A DNA stretch of 64,000 bases from Salirhabdus sp. Marseille-P4669 (GCF_900240405.1 NZ_OEQK01000004.1:1-64000), one strand, 5' to 3'; positions 53,710 through 62,788 are shown, numbered from the stretch's first letter. The notes: a model not told the origin generated them from the sequence alone. A program made the numbers and translations.

Positions 53710-53831
53710 TGGATAATTAAGATACGCTTAGTAAGACCTAATCGCCTTATCGATCATTTTTTTATGTTAGACGCTACTCTATATGTTTTTTTACGATCAG
53801 ATAAGGTCAAAACTAGTATGTCAATTATCCA
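53710..53831. repeat. Long imperfect inverted repeat
   Basis: Left arm 53710-53755 and right arm 53795-53831 read in opposite sense share, in order, TGGATAATT, ATAC, TAGT, GACC, TTATC and GATC, with one 8-nt insertion in the left arm. The centre is about 40 nt. It lies in a 579-nt gap (53409-53987) with no supported gene and may be a decayed mobile element, a long hairpin RNA or an operator array. Confidence 0.55.
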
Positions 53832-53936
53832 CCTTCATCTCTCTAGTAGAGAAGACAATTTCTTTTTATTCCTCACTTATTATTATAATGGTGCATATAT
53901 GAAATAAAAAGGTAAGTATACGTACGCGAATTTTTA

Positions 53937-53965
53937 TTGACAATGAAAAGGATTCATGATAATAA
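53937..53965 (+). promoter_or_regulatory. Sigma-A promoter of the LytTR gene
   Basis: TTGACA (53937-53942), 17 nt, TAATAA (53960-53965), 22 nt before the start codon. Confidence 0.7.
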
Positions 53966-53987
53966 TTTCTAGCTGGGAGAATTTATA

Positions 53988-54440
53988 ATGACAAAAGATG
54001 AACAAAACATGTACATGACGGTATTAGAACGACGAGATGATGGCACTATGCAACCATATACTTTAAATTTATTGGAAGTAGATTTTATCGAATTGGAAAA
54101 TCGACATCTGGTTTATTATATAGGTCAAAATAAGTATTATCAGATTACAAAGCTGCAGCAAATACAAGAAGTCTTAAACGAAACGAATGGATTTGTATCG
54201 TTAGATCGAATTAATTTAGTGAATATGAAAAACGTAAAAGACTATGATGAAAAGCTTGGGAAAATATATTTTGAAAAACAGCAAGATAAAGAACGTAACT
54301 TTACTACGATTGCAAAAATTAAACAACGTTTGTTTTCTCCATTAATTAAACGGGCAATTGCAAATAATACAGATGTACAAGTTACCAAGAAACTTTCCAA
54401 GGCGAAACAACAAGTGTTTTCTCAACTAGAAAAAGAATAA
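53988..54440 (+). CDS. LytTR DNA-binding regulator without receiver domain
   Basis: 150 residues. Residues about 25-100 form a LytTR DNA-binding domain (DFIELENRHLVYYI, KLQQIQEVL, GFVSLDRINLVNMKNVKDYD), as in the C-terminus of AgrA, but there is no receiver domain. The rest is a basic, helical tail (about 105-150). GGGAG before the ATG. The next gene, 15 nt downstream, encodes a polytopic membrane protein, the arrangement of LytTR regulatory systems in which a membrane protein holds the regulator inactive. Confidence 0.82.
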   Translation: MTKDEQNMYMTVLERRDDGTMQPYTLNLLEVDFIELENRHLVYYIGQNKYYQITKLQQIQEVLNETNGFVSLDRINLVNMKNVKDYDEKLGKIYFEKQQDKERNFTTIAKIKQRLFSPLIKRAIANNTDVQVTKKLSKAKQQVFSQLEKE

Positions 54441-54455
54441 AGGGGACTTGAAGAT

Positions 54456-55175
54456 TTGGTTTATTATTATATTTTGGAAATCTTTTTTGGAGCTATGGAG
54501 GCATTTGCTTCCCTGTTAATCACTATAGTGCTCTTCCGATTGCCATTTCGTTCCAATAAACTCTTAATTACAATTATGAGCTTCTTTATATCAAGTATTT
54601 CGCTTTTATTTTATAACTTTTTAGAAATAGGCTACTTTTTAGGTGAAAGTATATTGATTTTAGCATTATTTCTTTTTTACAGACTATTTATGGTTGCAAA
54701 CGTAAGACAAGCGATGTTAGTTACTTTGGTTGGATATATTGCTGGTCCGGTATTGCTCATATCGGTAGTATTTGGAGCTTTAGACTTTTTTGGAGTACTT
54801 GATGGGGAACTTTCGAATTCAAAGAATAGTTTATTAGAATTAATTACTATACAATATGTATATGCGCTAATTACGACACAAATATCTATTTTTCTAAATC
54901 ATTATCGTATAGGGTTTTCTTTAACCTATACGAAAGATAAAACAATTGGAAAAGGAAATCTACTATACGATAAGGCGTTTTCCATTATCATTTTAACTGT
55001 TGTCATTAGCCTATACTTTGGAAATGCGCTTTTTATAAATCCGAATTCTTTTACCGAAATTAGATATGTGGTCATTTTCATTCTAGTGACGGTGAGTTTC
55101 ATTTTCGTATACCTTCGCAATCTTAAACAGCTGAAATCCGAATATGAAAAAATGAAGGATCACCTACGTATGTAA
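54456..55175 (+). CDS. Polytopic membrane protein paired with LytTR regulator
   Basis: 239 residues with seven likely membrane helices and a short charged C-terminal tail (NLKQLKSEYEKMKDHLRM) that would lie in the cytoplasm as a coiled stretch. It looks like the sensor half of an AgrC-type kinase without a kinase domain. TTG start at 54456 with AAAGGGG upstream. No domain recognised; an inhibitor role for the preceding regulator is inferred from gene order. Confidence 0.7.
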   Translation: MVYYYILEIFFGAMEAFASLLITIVLFRLPFRSNKLLITIMSFFISSISLLFYNFLEIGYFLGESILILALFLFYRLFMVANVRQAMLVTLVGYIAGPVLLISVVFGALDFFGVLDGELSNSKNSLLELITIQYVYALITTQISIFLNHYRIGFSLTYTKDKTIGKGNLLYDKAFSIIILTVVISLYFGNALFINPNSFTEIRYVVIFILVTVSFIFVYLRNLKQLKSEYEKMKDHLRM

Positions 55176-55289
55176 AGGATGTGTGTCATTGCATCCTTTT
55201 TTTCATGGTTTCTTTCCTTTGCAAATAAAATAAATTTAGATATAATAATACCAATTTTCAAAATAATTACAACTGGGGGAAGGGATGTC

Positions 55290-56030
55290 ATGGAGGCAAA
55301 AACACTAAACAATATACCTACTTCAGCTAGTTCGGTGCAGCATGCATTTCGATCAGGATTTGTAAAGGGATTTCCAATTTTCTTAGGCTATTTACCAATT
55401 GCCATTGCATACGGGGTACTAGCCGTCCAAACCGGATTAAGTCTTGTTCAGCTCACCGCAATGAGTATTCTCGTTTTTGCAGGTGCGTCACAGTTTATGG
55501 GAGCTAGAATGATTGGTGCGGGAACAAGCGTGCTTGAGGTTGTGATTGCAACATTTATTCTTAATTTCCGCCATTTTGTTATGAGTTTGTCTTTTATGAA
55601 TAAATCTCGAGCGCTTCCGATAAGTTGGAAAATACCGCTTTCATTAGGGCTAACAGATGAAACCTTCGCTGTCTCTTCCTTACACAGTAGTGAAGCGAAT
55701 AAAAAATACGGAAAGGTCTTTTTTGCTACCATAACTCTACTAGCCTATTCAGCGTGGGTAGGTGGGTCTCTTCTTGGGGGATTATTGGGTGAGATTGTTC
55801 CGGAAAAATTGAGTCAGAGTATGAATATTGCATTATATGCAATGTTTATTGGCTTATTAGTACCTTCTGTTAAAAAAGAAGTGCGAGTTGGATTCATAGC
55901 AGTAATTAGCATGATAATAAACTTTATGCTTGTTAATCTAAAGGTAAGTGAAGGCTGGGCTATCGTAATTGCTACAGTTATTGGAGCCTTCTTTGGAATC
56001 TTTCTTCTAAAGGAGGATGAGGAAAAATGA
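55290..56030 (+). CDS. azlC: Branched-chain amino acid exporter subunit AzlC
   Basis: 246-residue membrane protein of the AzlC family with FPIFLGYLPIAIAYGVLA, FAGASQFMGARMIGAG and NFRHFVMSLSF. ATG 55290 has GGGGGAAGGG upstream; the long upstream frame has no ribosome site. Forms with AzlD an exporter of branched-chain amino acids or analogues such as azaleucine. Confidence 0.92.
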   Translation: MEAKTLNNIPTSASSVQHAFRSGFVKGFPIFLGYLPIAIAYGVLAVQTGLSLVQLTAMSILVFAGASQFMGARMIGAGTSVLEVVIATFILNFRHFVMSLSFMNKSRALPISWKIPLSLGLTDETFAVSSLHSSEANKKYGKVFFATITLLAYSAWVGGSLLGGLLGEIVPEKLSQSMNIALYAMFIGLLVPSVKKEVRVGFIAVISMIINFMLVNLKVSEGWAIVIATVIGAFFGIFLLKEDEEK

Positions 56031-56320
56031 TATGGACTATCATTATAGGCATGTCGATTGTAACATTGCTCCCACGTCTAATCCCGGTTTTTATTGTAGA
56101 CAAAGTCTCTTTTCCAAGCTGGGTAAATAAATGGTTGGATGCTGTACCGTATGCAGCATTAGGGGCATTAATTTTTCCTGGAATCATGTCTGTAATCCCG
56201 GATAAACCAATAATAGGTATATTGGGTGGCATGGTTGCAATTATTATTGCTTTCTTTGAGGTGAACGTGATAATTGCTGTTTTAGGCGCAATTACTACAG
56301 TCTATTTATTCACTTTATGA
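56027..56320 (+). CDS. azlD: Branched-chain amino acid exporter subunit AzlD
   Basis: 97-residue partner protein of four helices with LLPRLIPVF and PYAALGALIFPGI. Start overlaps azlC by 4 nt (ATGA), giving translational coupling. Confidence 0.92.
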   Translation: MIWTIIIGMSIVTLLPRLIPVFIVDKVSFPSWVNKWLDAVPYAALGALIFPGIMSVIPDKPIIGILGGMVAIIIAFFEVNVIIAVLGAITTVYLFTL

Positions 56321-56386
56321 CAAACACCTTTTTCCTATCCCTTACATAATTTATAGGGACACTTATGTAGGGAGGGGAAAGAGGAA

Positions 56387-56878
56387 GTGACACAGCAAAA
56401 TTTTCCGGGCCAATTCGGCCAAAACTTAGGTGATTTCTTTGATATGTTTCAGCAACCAACTGGTCAACAATTTGGATCTGGTCGCCCACCGTTTGCACCA
56501 CCAGGTCAAGGACAAGGAGGGCGTCCACCGTTTACTCCGCCAGGCCAAGGAGGAATTGGGGGGCCACCACCATTTAGCCCGCCAGGCCAAGGTGGAATTG
56601 GAGGACCACCACCGTTTGCACCACCTGGACAGGGAGGATTTGGCGGTGGAACACAAGGAGCTGGAGGACCGTCTGTTTTCGCGGTTGATCCAGGATCATT
56701 CCAAGGATGCCTGAGGCGTATTACTCGAGTGCGATTAACAAATGGAACATCATTCTGGTTCTATCCAGTCTTTATCGGTCGCCGATCTGTAGCGGGTTAT
56801 CGTTGGTTTAGACGTGCACAACAATGGCGCTATACTGGATTTGATACAGAAAGCGTTGCATCTTTTACATGTTCTTAA
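56387..56878 (+). CDS. Pro/Gly-rich repeat protein with conserved C-terminal domain
   Basis: 163 residues. Residues 33-92 carry four near-identical repeats of about 15 residues, GRPPFAPPGQGQG, GRPPFTPPGQGGIG, GPPPFSPPGQGGIG, GPPPFAPPGQGGFG. The C-terminal domain (about 98-163) is Arg- and aromatic-rich (RRITRVRLTNGTSFWFYPVFIGRRSVAGYRW) with two Cys (108 and 162) that may form a disulfide. No signal peptide. GTG start with GAGGAA upstream. I recognise no named family; it resembles short Bacillus surface or spore-coat proteins. Confidence 0.75.
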   Translation: MTQQNFPGQFGQNLGDFFDMFQQPTGQQFGSGRPPFAPPGQGQGGRPPFTPPGQGGIGGPPPFSPPGQGGIGGPPPFAPPGQGGFGGGTQGAGGPSVFAVDPGSFQGCLRRITRVRLTNGTSFWFYPVFIGRRSVAGYRWFRRAQQWRYTGFDTESVASFTCS

Positions 56879-56893
56879 AAGAGTAATAATAAA

Positions 56894-56925
56894 AAAACTG
56901 CTGCACCTCATGCAGCAGTTTTTTA
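56894..56925. terminator. Bidirectional terminator
   Basis: AAAACTGCTGCA (56894-56905) pairs with TGCAGCAGTTTT (56911-56922), loop CCTCA; it reaches the stop codon of the minus-strand CDF gene. Confidence 0.85.
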
Positions 56926-57789
56926 TCCATATGGTTCAATGTGGATATGGGTATGATGAACATCAAAATGTTCTTGTAAATACTTTTCAACGTCTTCCGT
57001 AATTTGGTGACTCTTCTCTACTGTTAAAGTAGGGTTAACCAAAATAGTTAATTCAATTAATACATGATTACCGTGCATCCTCGCCTTAATATCTTTAACA
57101 ACTTCTACTCCGTGTACGTTTGCTACACTGCTTTTCATTCGTTTGATTTCCTGACTATCAAATCCATCCGTTAATGTATGTGTTGCGTCCCGGAATATGC
57201 CAATTGCTGTTCTACAAATTAAAACCCCAACAATGAAGCCAGCAACGAGATCAAGCCAGGTTAGTCCTAATAAGCTGCCAATAATTCCAATAAATGCCCC
57301 CATACTAACCAGTGTGTCAGAAAGATTATCCTGAGACTGCGCATAAATGGCGCTACTTTTCGTGCTTTTGGCCAATTTTAAGTTATAGCGATAAATGAAA
57401 AACATGACAACCGCACTAATGACTGCTGCATAGGCCGTTAATATACTAGGTGTGGAGGCTTCGTTTTCGATTAATTTGGATACTGTGTCTGTAATTACCT
57501 GAATCCCAACAGATATCATAATGAAGGCTGCAATCAAGGATGCAATGGATTCAGCCCGGAAATGACCGTAGTGATGATTTAAATCAGGTGGCTTTCTTGA
57601 TATTCTGATTCCAATCAAAATGGCAATCGAGGCAATTACGTCTGTTGCATTATTTAAACCGTCTGCTCGTAACGCTTCTGAACCACCAATTGTACCAACG
57701 ATTAGCTTAAAGACGGATAGGAGTAGATAAGCAATAATGCTAATCCAAGCCCCTTTCTCCCCACGCTTTAGATCATTATATTCTTGCAT
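56923..57789 (-). CDS. Cation diffusion facilitator (probably Mn2+)
   Basis: 288-residue CDF exporter: six helices plus a cytoplasmic ferredoxin-like domain. The metal site has N46-x3-D50 in helix 2 and D-x3-D (DNLSD) in helix 5, the Asn-Asp-Asp-Asp set of Mn2+-type CDFs such as MntE and MneP/MneS. A His-rich HHYGHFRAES loop follows helix 2. Metal choice is inferred from this set. ATG preceded by GGAGG. Single gene. Confidence 0.88.
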   Translation of the reverse strand: MQEYNDLKRGEKGAWISIIAYLLLSVFKLIVGTIGGSEALRADGLNNATDVIASIAILIGIRISRKPPDLNHHYGHFRAESIASLIAAFIMISVGIQVITDTVSKLIENEASTPSILTAYAAVISAVVMFFIYRYNLKLAKSTKSSAIYAQSQDNLSDTLVSMGAFIGIIGSLLGLTWLDLVAGFIVGVLICRTAIGIFRDATHTLTDGFDSQEIKRMKSSVANVHGVEVVKDIKARMHGNHVLIELTILVNPTLTVEKSHQITEDVEKYLQEHFDVHHTHIHIEPYG

Positions 57790-57898
57790 TTATATATCCT
57801 CCGTACTTACAATAAGTGCTTTAATAGAATATCAAAAGGTTTTACGTTGGGTCTAGAGAAAAAAAGATAACAAATTGCAGTTAATTTGAAGGGGTTAA

Positions 57899-58021
57899 AT
57901 GTTTTTGACCTTAGCAAACTCTATCCAATTTTCACAAATCCTGATTCTTATTTTTGTATTAAAGTTTCGTAAAAATCCGTTTACAAATTGGATATTTTTC
58001 GTATTTGGGTTATTTGTCTAA
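57899..58021 (+). CDS. Possible 40-residue membrane peptide
   Basis: A 40-codon frame with GAAGGGG 5 nt before the ATG. The product is almost wholly hydrophobic with a small basic centre (KFRKNP), suggesting one or two membrane spans. It lies alone in a 357-nt gap between the CDF and IDEAL genes. No homologue known; could be a chance frame. Confidence 0.4.
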   Translation: MFLTLANSIQFSQILILIFVLKFRKNPFTNWIFFVFGLFV

Positions 58022-58146
58022 AACGATATGTTCCTTCAACCATATAATTATAGAAAGTGGTTAAATATATAAAATATTCTGAATAATTATTGATTTTATA
58101 TGTGATTTCTAGGATAATAGAAAAAAGGGAACAGGGGGTATGTTCC

Positions 58147-58389
58147 ATGAAAAAACAAAAGACATCTTATTTTCTTGTGAAACCGAACCGTCGTTCTAAG
58201 AAGCCAATTACAGCAAAAATAGAAATTCCTTATGAAATAAAATTAGCTTCTAGATTATTTTTAGATGAAGTGTTTTACTGTGGAAATAAACTAAGATTAG
58301 AATCAGAGATTAATCAAGCAATTGATAATGGTAATCGAAATAAATTTGAAGAATTAAGTAAGAAATATGAACCATATACTTGGGAATAA
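58147..58389 (+). CDS. IDEAL-domain small protein
   Basis: 80 residues: basic N-terminus and a C-terminal IDEAL motif region (FLDEVFYCGNKLRLESEINQAIDNGNRNKFEELSKKY). IDEAL domains occur in small Bacillus proteins and at the ends of YpiB; function unclear. GGGGGT before ATG 58147; the longer upstream frame has no ribosome site. Confidence 0.8.
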   Translation: MKKQKTSYFLVKPNRRSKKPITAKIEIPYEIKLASRLFLDEVFYCGNKLRLESEINQAIDNGNRNKFEELSKKYEPYTWE

Positions 58390-58397
58390 ATGCTGTT

Positions 58398-58433
58398 AAA
58401 AAGGATTGGTGCTAAGTACCAATCCTTTTTATT
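58398..58433 (+). terminator. Terminator of the IDEAL gene
   Basis: AAAAAGGATTGGT (58398-58410) pairs with ACCAATCCTTTTT (58418-58430). Confidence 0.88.
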
Positions 58434-58508
58434 TTCGACAAGAAAAGGATTTTGTCTATTTTTGGAGAATACAGTTATATGGGTACATTGGAGGATGGAG
58501 GAATCGTA

Positions 58509-60005
58509 ATGGAAAGTTTACTTGAACAAGACCAATTTAGTAAAAGACAAAATCGTATGATGCTTCAAATTTTAAGCTTAGCCATTTTACTTGGCTTAAC
58601 TGCGGAATTTCTTGTAGGTGCGCCTCTTTTAAACAAATTATCATTAGGTGGTGTCGGGGCAAGTTTTGTACTAATCATTGGCGCTTTATATGCAAAGGAT
58701 CGTTTTACATTTGCTATACCGTATATTGCATTAATCGGAATTGGAAGCGTTTCCTTTATTATTATGAATACATCTGATTATTTCACCAATATATTCTTTA
58801 CCTTTTTCTTATTAGCAGTTGCAGCAATCTCTTTATCCATAAAGGTTTTAACAACAGGCGCAATAATAGGGATTGGATTAATTCTCTATTTTGTTTTAGA
58901 AAAAGGTCACATGTTTGGCTTTGATAGTAGAACGATTGTGATGACACTTGTATTTTTTACATTGGTCTATTCGGTTCTCTACATTCAAGTGGTTTTAGCA
59001 AAAAAGCTATTAAGTAATGTAAACACTTCCTTAGAACAATCAGAGGATCTGTTACATAATTTAGATAATCAAAATCGTACCATTCAACAAACAGCATCCA
59101 AAGTATATGCCTATATGAAACAAATCAATACAGATAGTCGATACCAATCGGATGCAATGCAGGAAATGAAACAATCCTTTTTAGAAATGGGCAGTGCAGC
59201 AGATTCACAAGTTAATTCTGTTTCGGATATTACAACCCTAACGAATCAATCAAATGAGCGCGTGAAGCATTTAATGCAATTGTTTGACCAGCTAGCACAA
59301 GAAGGAGAAAAAATCCAATCCTCAACAACAGCTGGAGAGAGTAATATTCAACAATTGACTGCCACAATGAAAGGTTTCGAACAATCCTTCCATAGCATGC
59401 AAAGCAAGATGAGTTTATTATTGGAGCATATAAAACAATCAACGAACTTTACGAATCAGATACAAGATATTGCAGAGCAAACGAACTTGTTAGCTTTAAA
59501 TGCTAGTATTGAGGCTGCTCGCGCAGGGGAGTATGGAAGAGGTTTTGCTGTAGTTGCAGATGAAATTCGAAAATTATCCGAGCGTTCTAACAACACAGCG
59601 AAACAAATTGATTCCAATTTGAAAAATGTAGTAGATGGAGCTGTGGATACACAAAAAGAAGTAAAAGTTAATAGTGAAAAGTTATTCGAAAGCATTACCA
59701 TTACAAGTGAAGTTTCCAATGCTTTACACGCTATTTCTGAAAATAATAGTCAGTTTATAAACCAACTCATTCTATTTAGAGAAGAAGCAGGTGAAATTCA
59801 AAAATCTTCGGAGGGTATAGATGTGGCTGTTAATGAACTGGCATCATTAATTGAAGAATCCACAGCAACAATGGATCAACTACAAGTAACGGTGGATACG
59901 AATTTAACACGGCAAAAGGCACTGTTTCATGCTGTTAAGGAAACACATGAAGCGATTTCACAGCTCGAAAAACAATCCGAATTCAGAGATAAAATCCAAA
60001 ATTAA
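58509..60005 (+). CDS. Methyl-accepting chemotaxis protein without extracellular sensor
   Basis: 498 residues from ATG 58509 (GGATGGAGG upstream). Six N-terminal helices (about 20-180) replace the usual periplasmic sensor domain and no HAMP is evident. The signalling domain has the conserved tip [40 protein letters not shown], which docks CheA/CheW. It should report on membrane state or an imported signal. No chemotaxis genes lie nearby. Confidence 0.9.
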   Translation: MESLLEQDQFSKRQNRMMLQILSLAILLGLTAEFLVGAPLLNKLSLGGVGASFVLIIGALYAKDRFTFAIPYIALIGIGSVSFIIMNTSDYFTNIFFTFFLLAVAAISLSIKVLTTGAIIGIGLILYFVLEKGHMFGFDSRTIVMTLVFFTLVYSVLYIQVVLAKKLLSNVNTSLEQSEDLLHNLDNQNRTIQQTASKVYAYMKQINTDSRYQSDAMQEMKQSFLEMGSAADSQVNSVSDITTLTNQSNERVKHLMQLFDQLAQEGEKIQSSTTAGESNIQQLTATMKGFEQSFHSMQSKMSLLLEHIKQSTNFTNQIQDIAEQTNLLALNASIEAARAGEYGRGFAVVADEIRKLSERSNNTAKQIDSNLKNVVDGAVDTQKEVKVNSEKLFESITITSEVSNALHAISENNSQFINQLILFREEAGEIQKSSEGIDVAVNELASLIEESTATMDQLQVTVDTNLTRQKALFHAVKETHEAISQLEKQSEFRDKIQN

Positions 60006-60075
60006 CCTTTGATAGCTCATTTACACGCGTGATATAGTTAATTGTGGTTAAGTTAACTATAGAAGGGATAGTGTA

Positions 60076-60915
60076 ATGGCTATGAAGAAAATAGGTATTA
60101 TTACACTTATCATTATTACTTTTCTGTCCGCTTGTCAAAGCAATGAAACATCACCAAAAGAGTCAACTGATAATTCTACGATTGAAAAAGAGTTAAATAA
60201 AAAAGAATCAATTGATGATGTTCCTAATGATGAAGCAAAGGATCAAGCTTCAGATGAAACTAGTGAGCAGAAAGACAACATTAATGGTGAGCAAGAGAAG
60301 AAAGAAGATTATGTAAATGAGGATGGGATTGTTGTCATATCAGATCCCAACGACATACATTTGGTTGTAAATAAGCAAAGAAAACTACCAGATGGTTATG
60401 AGCCAGAAGATTTAGTAGTTCCTAATGTTCCGTTTTCTTTTGATGAATGGAATGAAAAAAAGCAAATGCGTGAAGTTGCAGCAAAAGCAATGGAAAAATT
60501 ATTTGCAGAGTCTGCTAAACAAGGTATGGAATTAGTTGCAGTATCTGGTTATCGTTCCTTTGAACGTCAGAAAGCCATTTATAATTATAACGTAGAAACA
60601 CAAGGTCTAGAGCATGCCCAAAAATACTCTGCGATGCCTGGGCATAGTGAGCATCAGACTGGTTTAACAATGGATGTCTCAGCAGCAACAGTTGCCTTTA
60701 GTTTAGAGGAAGACTTTCGTCAAACAAAAGAAGGGGAATGGCTAGAAAAGCATGCGCACGAGTATGGTTTTATTATCCGTTATCCAAAAGGTAAGGAAGA
60801 GATAACAGGATATAGCTATGAACCTTGGCACATTCGCTATGTCGGTAAAGATGTCGCAAAAGAAATTTACGAACAACAAATTACATTAGAGGAATTTTTT
60901 AATTTAGTACCATAA
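60076..60915 (+). CDS. Lipoprotein D,D-carboxypeptidase (VanY/M15B)
   Basis: 279 residues: signal peptide and lipobox (LSAC, Cys20), a Glu/Asp/Lys-rich linker (21-85), and an M15B domain with SGYRS, zinc ligands His193, Asp200 (SEHQTGLTMD) and His252, and catalytic Glu249 (EPWH). Removes the terminal D-Ala from peptidoglycan stem peptides on the outer membrane face. AAGGG before the ATG. Single gene. Confidence 0.92.
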   Translation: MAMKKIGIITLIIITFLSACQSNETSPKESTDNSTIEKELNKKESIDDVPNDEAKDQASDETSEQKDNINGEQEKKEDYVNEDGIVVISDPNDIHLVVNKQRKLPDGYEPEDLVVPNVPFSFDEWNEKKQMREVAAKAMEKLFAESAKQGMELVAVSGYRSFERQKAIYNYNVETQGLEHAQKYSAMPGHSEHQTGLTMDVSAATVAFSLEEDFRQTKEGEWLEKHAHEYGFIIRYPKGKEEITGYSYEPWHIRYVGKDVAKEIYEQQITLEEFFNLVP

Positions 60916-60919
60916 TGGG

Positions 60920-60956
60920 AGGTGTTCTGCATTAAAACGCAGAACATCTCTTTATA
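60920..60956 (+). terminator. Terminator of the VanY-like gene
   Basis: AGGTGTTCTGC (60920-60930) with GCAGAACATCT (60939-60949), one G-U, then CTTT. Confidence 0.7.
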
Positions 60957-61065
60957 TTAAGTGAAATTGTCAGAAAACCATTAATTTTTCGTAAACATCT
61001 AATAATTTTTACATATTTCTGTTATGCTTAAGAAAAAAGCGTTAGCTAGGAAATGAGGGGTCTAT

Positions 61066-62346
61066 TTGGATAAGAAAATAACGAGAAGCTGGTTAATGTA
61101 TGACTGGGCAAATTCTGCTTTTGCAACTACCATCATGGCAGCTGTTCTACCTGTTTTTTATTCGCAATACTATGCAGCCGAATTGCCTGGACATGTTGCA
61201 ACAAGCTATTGGGGCTACACTCAGTCAATTGGCGTTTTATTTGTGGCATTATTGGCACCCATTTTAGGGGCAATAAGTGATTATTCCTCAAATAAAAAGC
61301 AGTTTCTACGTTTTTTTGCTTATATGGGGATGATCGCAAGTATGTTGTTTGCTTTTGTCGGAGAAGGTTGGTATGTACTAGCTTCTATCTTAATGATTAT
61401 TGGAACAATCGGATATTCTGGCGGAAATGTCTTTTATGATGCGTTCTTACCTGAGGTCGCAAAAGGTAAAGATATTGATAAGGTGTCATCTGCAGGTTTT
61501 GCTTTTGGTTATATTGGTGGGGGAATTTTATTAGCAATTAACTTACTTATGATTATGAAACCCCATTTTTTCGGATTTCCTAGTACTGTGGAAGCAACAA
61601 AGGTATCCATTGCCTCTGTTGGTGTCTGGTGGTTTGTGTTCTCTATCCCTCTATTTAAAAATTTAAAAGAAAAGAAAGTAGCGGTTCAAGAGCAGAAAGG
61701 GTCTTATGTTTCAATTGGCTTTAAACGTGTAGGAGAAACCTTTAAAACGATTCGTCAATATAAGCAATTATTAATTTTTTTATTTGCATTTTGGATGTAC
61801 AATGATGGCATTTCTACCATTATTAAAATGGCCACAGCATACGGATCGGAAATAGGAATCGGAACAAACGACTTAATAGCAGCTTTGCTCATAACGCAAT
61901 TTGTTGGTATTCCATTTACCTTTTTCTTTGGGTGGCTAGCTGGAAAAATAAAAGTAAAGCCCGCATTATTAATTACTCTCTGGATTTATGTAGGAATTGT
62001 TGTCTTAGGGTATTTCATGACCTCTGCCCTTCATTTTTATTTATTAGCTATATGTGTAGGCTTCGTACAAGGTGGAGCTCAAGCATTAAGTCGCTCAATT
62101 TACGGACGCTTAGTTCCGGAAAATAAAAAAGCAGAGTTCTTTGGCTTTTATGGTATTTCCTCTAAGTTCGCCGCCATTGTCGGACCATTTGTATTCTCAA
62201 CTGTAGGCTTACTCACCGGATCGAGTCGCCTTGGAATTTTGGCATTAGTGGTATTCTTCTTAGTTGGTATTTTCTTATTGAAATTTGTAGATATAGAAAA
62301 AGGAGAAAGAGAAGCGCAAGCAGCAGATTTAGCAATCAAAGCTTAG
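61066..62346 (+). CDS. MFS transporter, UMF1/Atg22-like
   Basis: 426 residues, 12 helices. The opening RSWLMYDWANSAFATTIMAAVLPVFY is diagnostic of the UMF1/YxiO group (relatives of yeast Atg22 amino acid effluxer). TTG start at 61066 with ATGAGGGG upstream. Substrate unknown. Confidence 0.88.
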   Translation: MDKKITRSWLMYDWANSAFATTIMAAVLPVFYSQYYAAELPGHVATSYWGYTQSIGVLFVALLAPILGAISDYSSNKKQFLRFFAYMGMIASMLFAFVGEGWYVLASILMIIGTIGYSGGNVFYDAFLPEVAKGKDIDKVSSAGFAFGYIGGGILLAINLLMIMKPHFFGFPSTVEATKVSIASVGVWWFVFSIPLFKNLKEKKVAVQEQKGSYVSIGFKRVGETFKTIRQYKQLLIFLFAFWMYNDGISTIIKMATAYGSEIGIGTNDLIAALLITQFVGIPFTFFFGWLAGKIKVKPALLITLWIYVGIVVLGYFMTSALHFYLLAICVGFVQGGAQALSRSIYGRLVPENKKAEFFGFYGISSKFAAIVGPFVFSTVGLLTGSSRLGILALVVFFLVGIFLLKFVDIEKGEREAQAADLAIKA

Positions 62347-62382
62347 CGAGGCTTCATTGTGAAATTTAATAGTAAAGGGAAG

Positions 62383-62424
62383 TAACTAGGCAAGAGGGTA
62401 GTGTTCTTGTCTGGTTATTTTTTT
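62383..62424 (+). terminator. Terminator of the MFS gene
   Basis: TAACTAGGCAAGA (62383-62395) pairs with TCTTGTCTGGTTA (62405-62417) with two G-U pairs, then seven T. Confidence 0.78.
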
Positions 62425-62482
62425 GTTTATTAAACTAAGCTGAGGTTTGAGCGTTGACATTGATTGAGGTTGTCTAGTGACC

Positions 62483-62690
62483 TGTAAACCGAAGAATGAG
62501 CAAAGATCGAGTATATAGAAGTTTCTATGAACCCGAAATCCCGAAGAAAGAGCAAAGATCGGTCCCATAGAAGTTTCTATGAACCCAAAACTTGGAGAAA
62601 GAGCAAAAACTGGTCATCTAGAACTGGTCTATGTAACCCAAAACTACTGAGTGAAAAAATACTGGTTACATAGCAATAGTCAATGAGCCC
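62483..62690. repeat. Degenerate 52-bp tandem repeat, four units
   Basis: Units end at 62534, 62586, 62639 and 62690 (periods 52, 53, 51). Each carries a variant of GAAGAAAGAGCAAAGATCGG, then ATAGAAGTTTCTAT (a small hairpin; decayed in units 3 and 4), and closes with TGAACCC or similar. The divergence increases rightwards. No gene lies in the 442-nt gap. Similar GAAAGAGCAAAGATCGG repeats appear elsewhere in some Bacillaceae genomes, as far as I recall. Confidence 0.75.
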
Positions 62691-62708
62691 GAACCCCGGC
62701 CAAAAATA

Positions 62709-62741
62709 TAAAAAAGGTCACCAAGCAATCGCTTAGTAACC
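62709..62741 (-). terminator. Terminator of the PF00882 gene
   Basis: GGTCACCAAGC (62716-62726) pairs with GCTTAGTAACC (62731-62741); the minus strand has a T-run after it. Confidence 0.75.
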
Positions 62742-62788
62742 AAAAAGTTAAAAAAAATAGCAAACCGTACAATACATCATACATAAAC

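Noticed and set aside
53644-53907. 87-codon plus-strand ORF
   Set aside because: GTG start without a ribosome site, odd composition, and it runs across the long inverted repeat.
62483-62690. Regular repeats considered as a CRISPR array
   Set aside because: The whole 52-bp period is repeated with drift; there is no constant repeat separated by unique spacers, and no cas genes.
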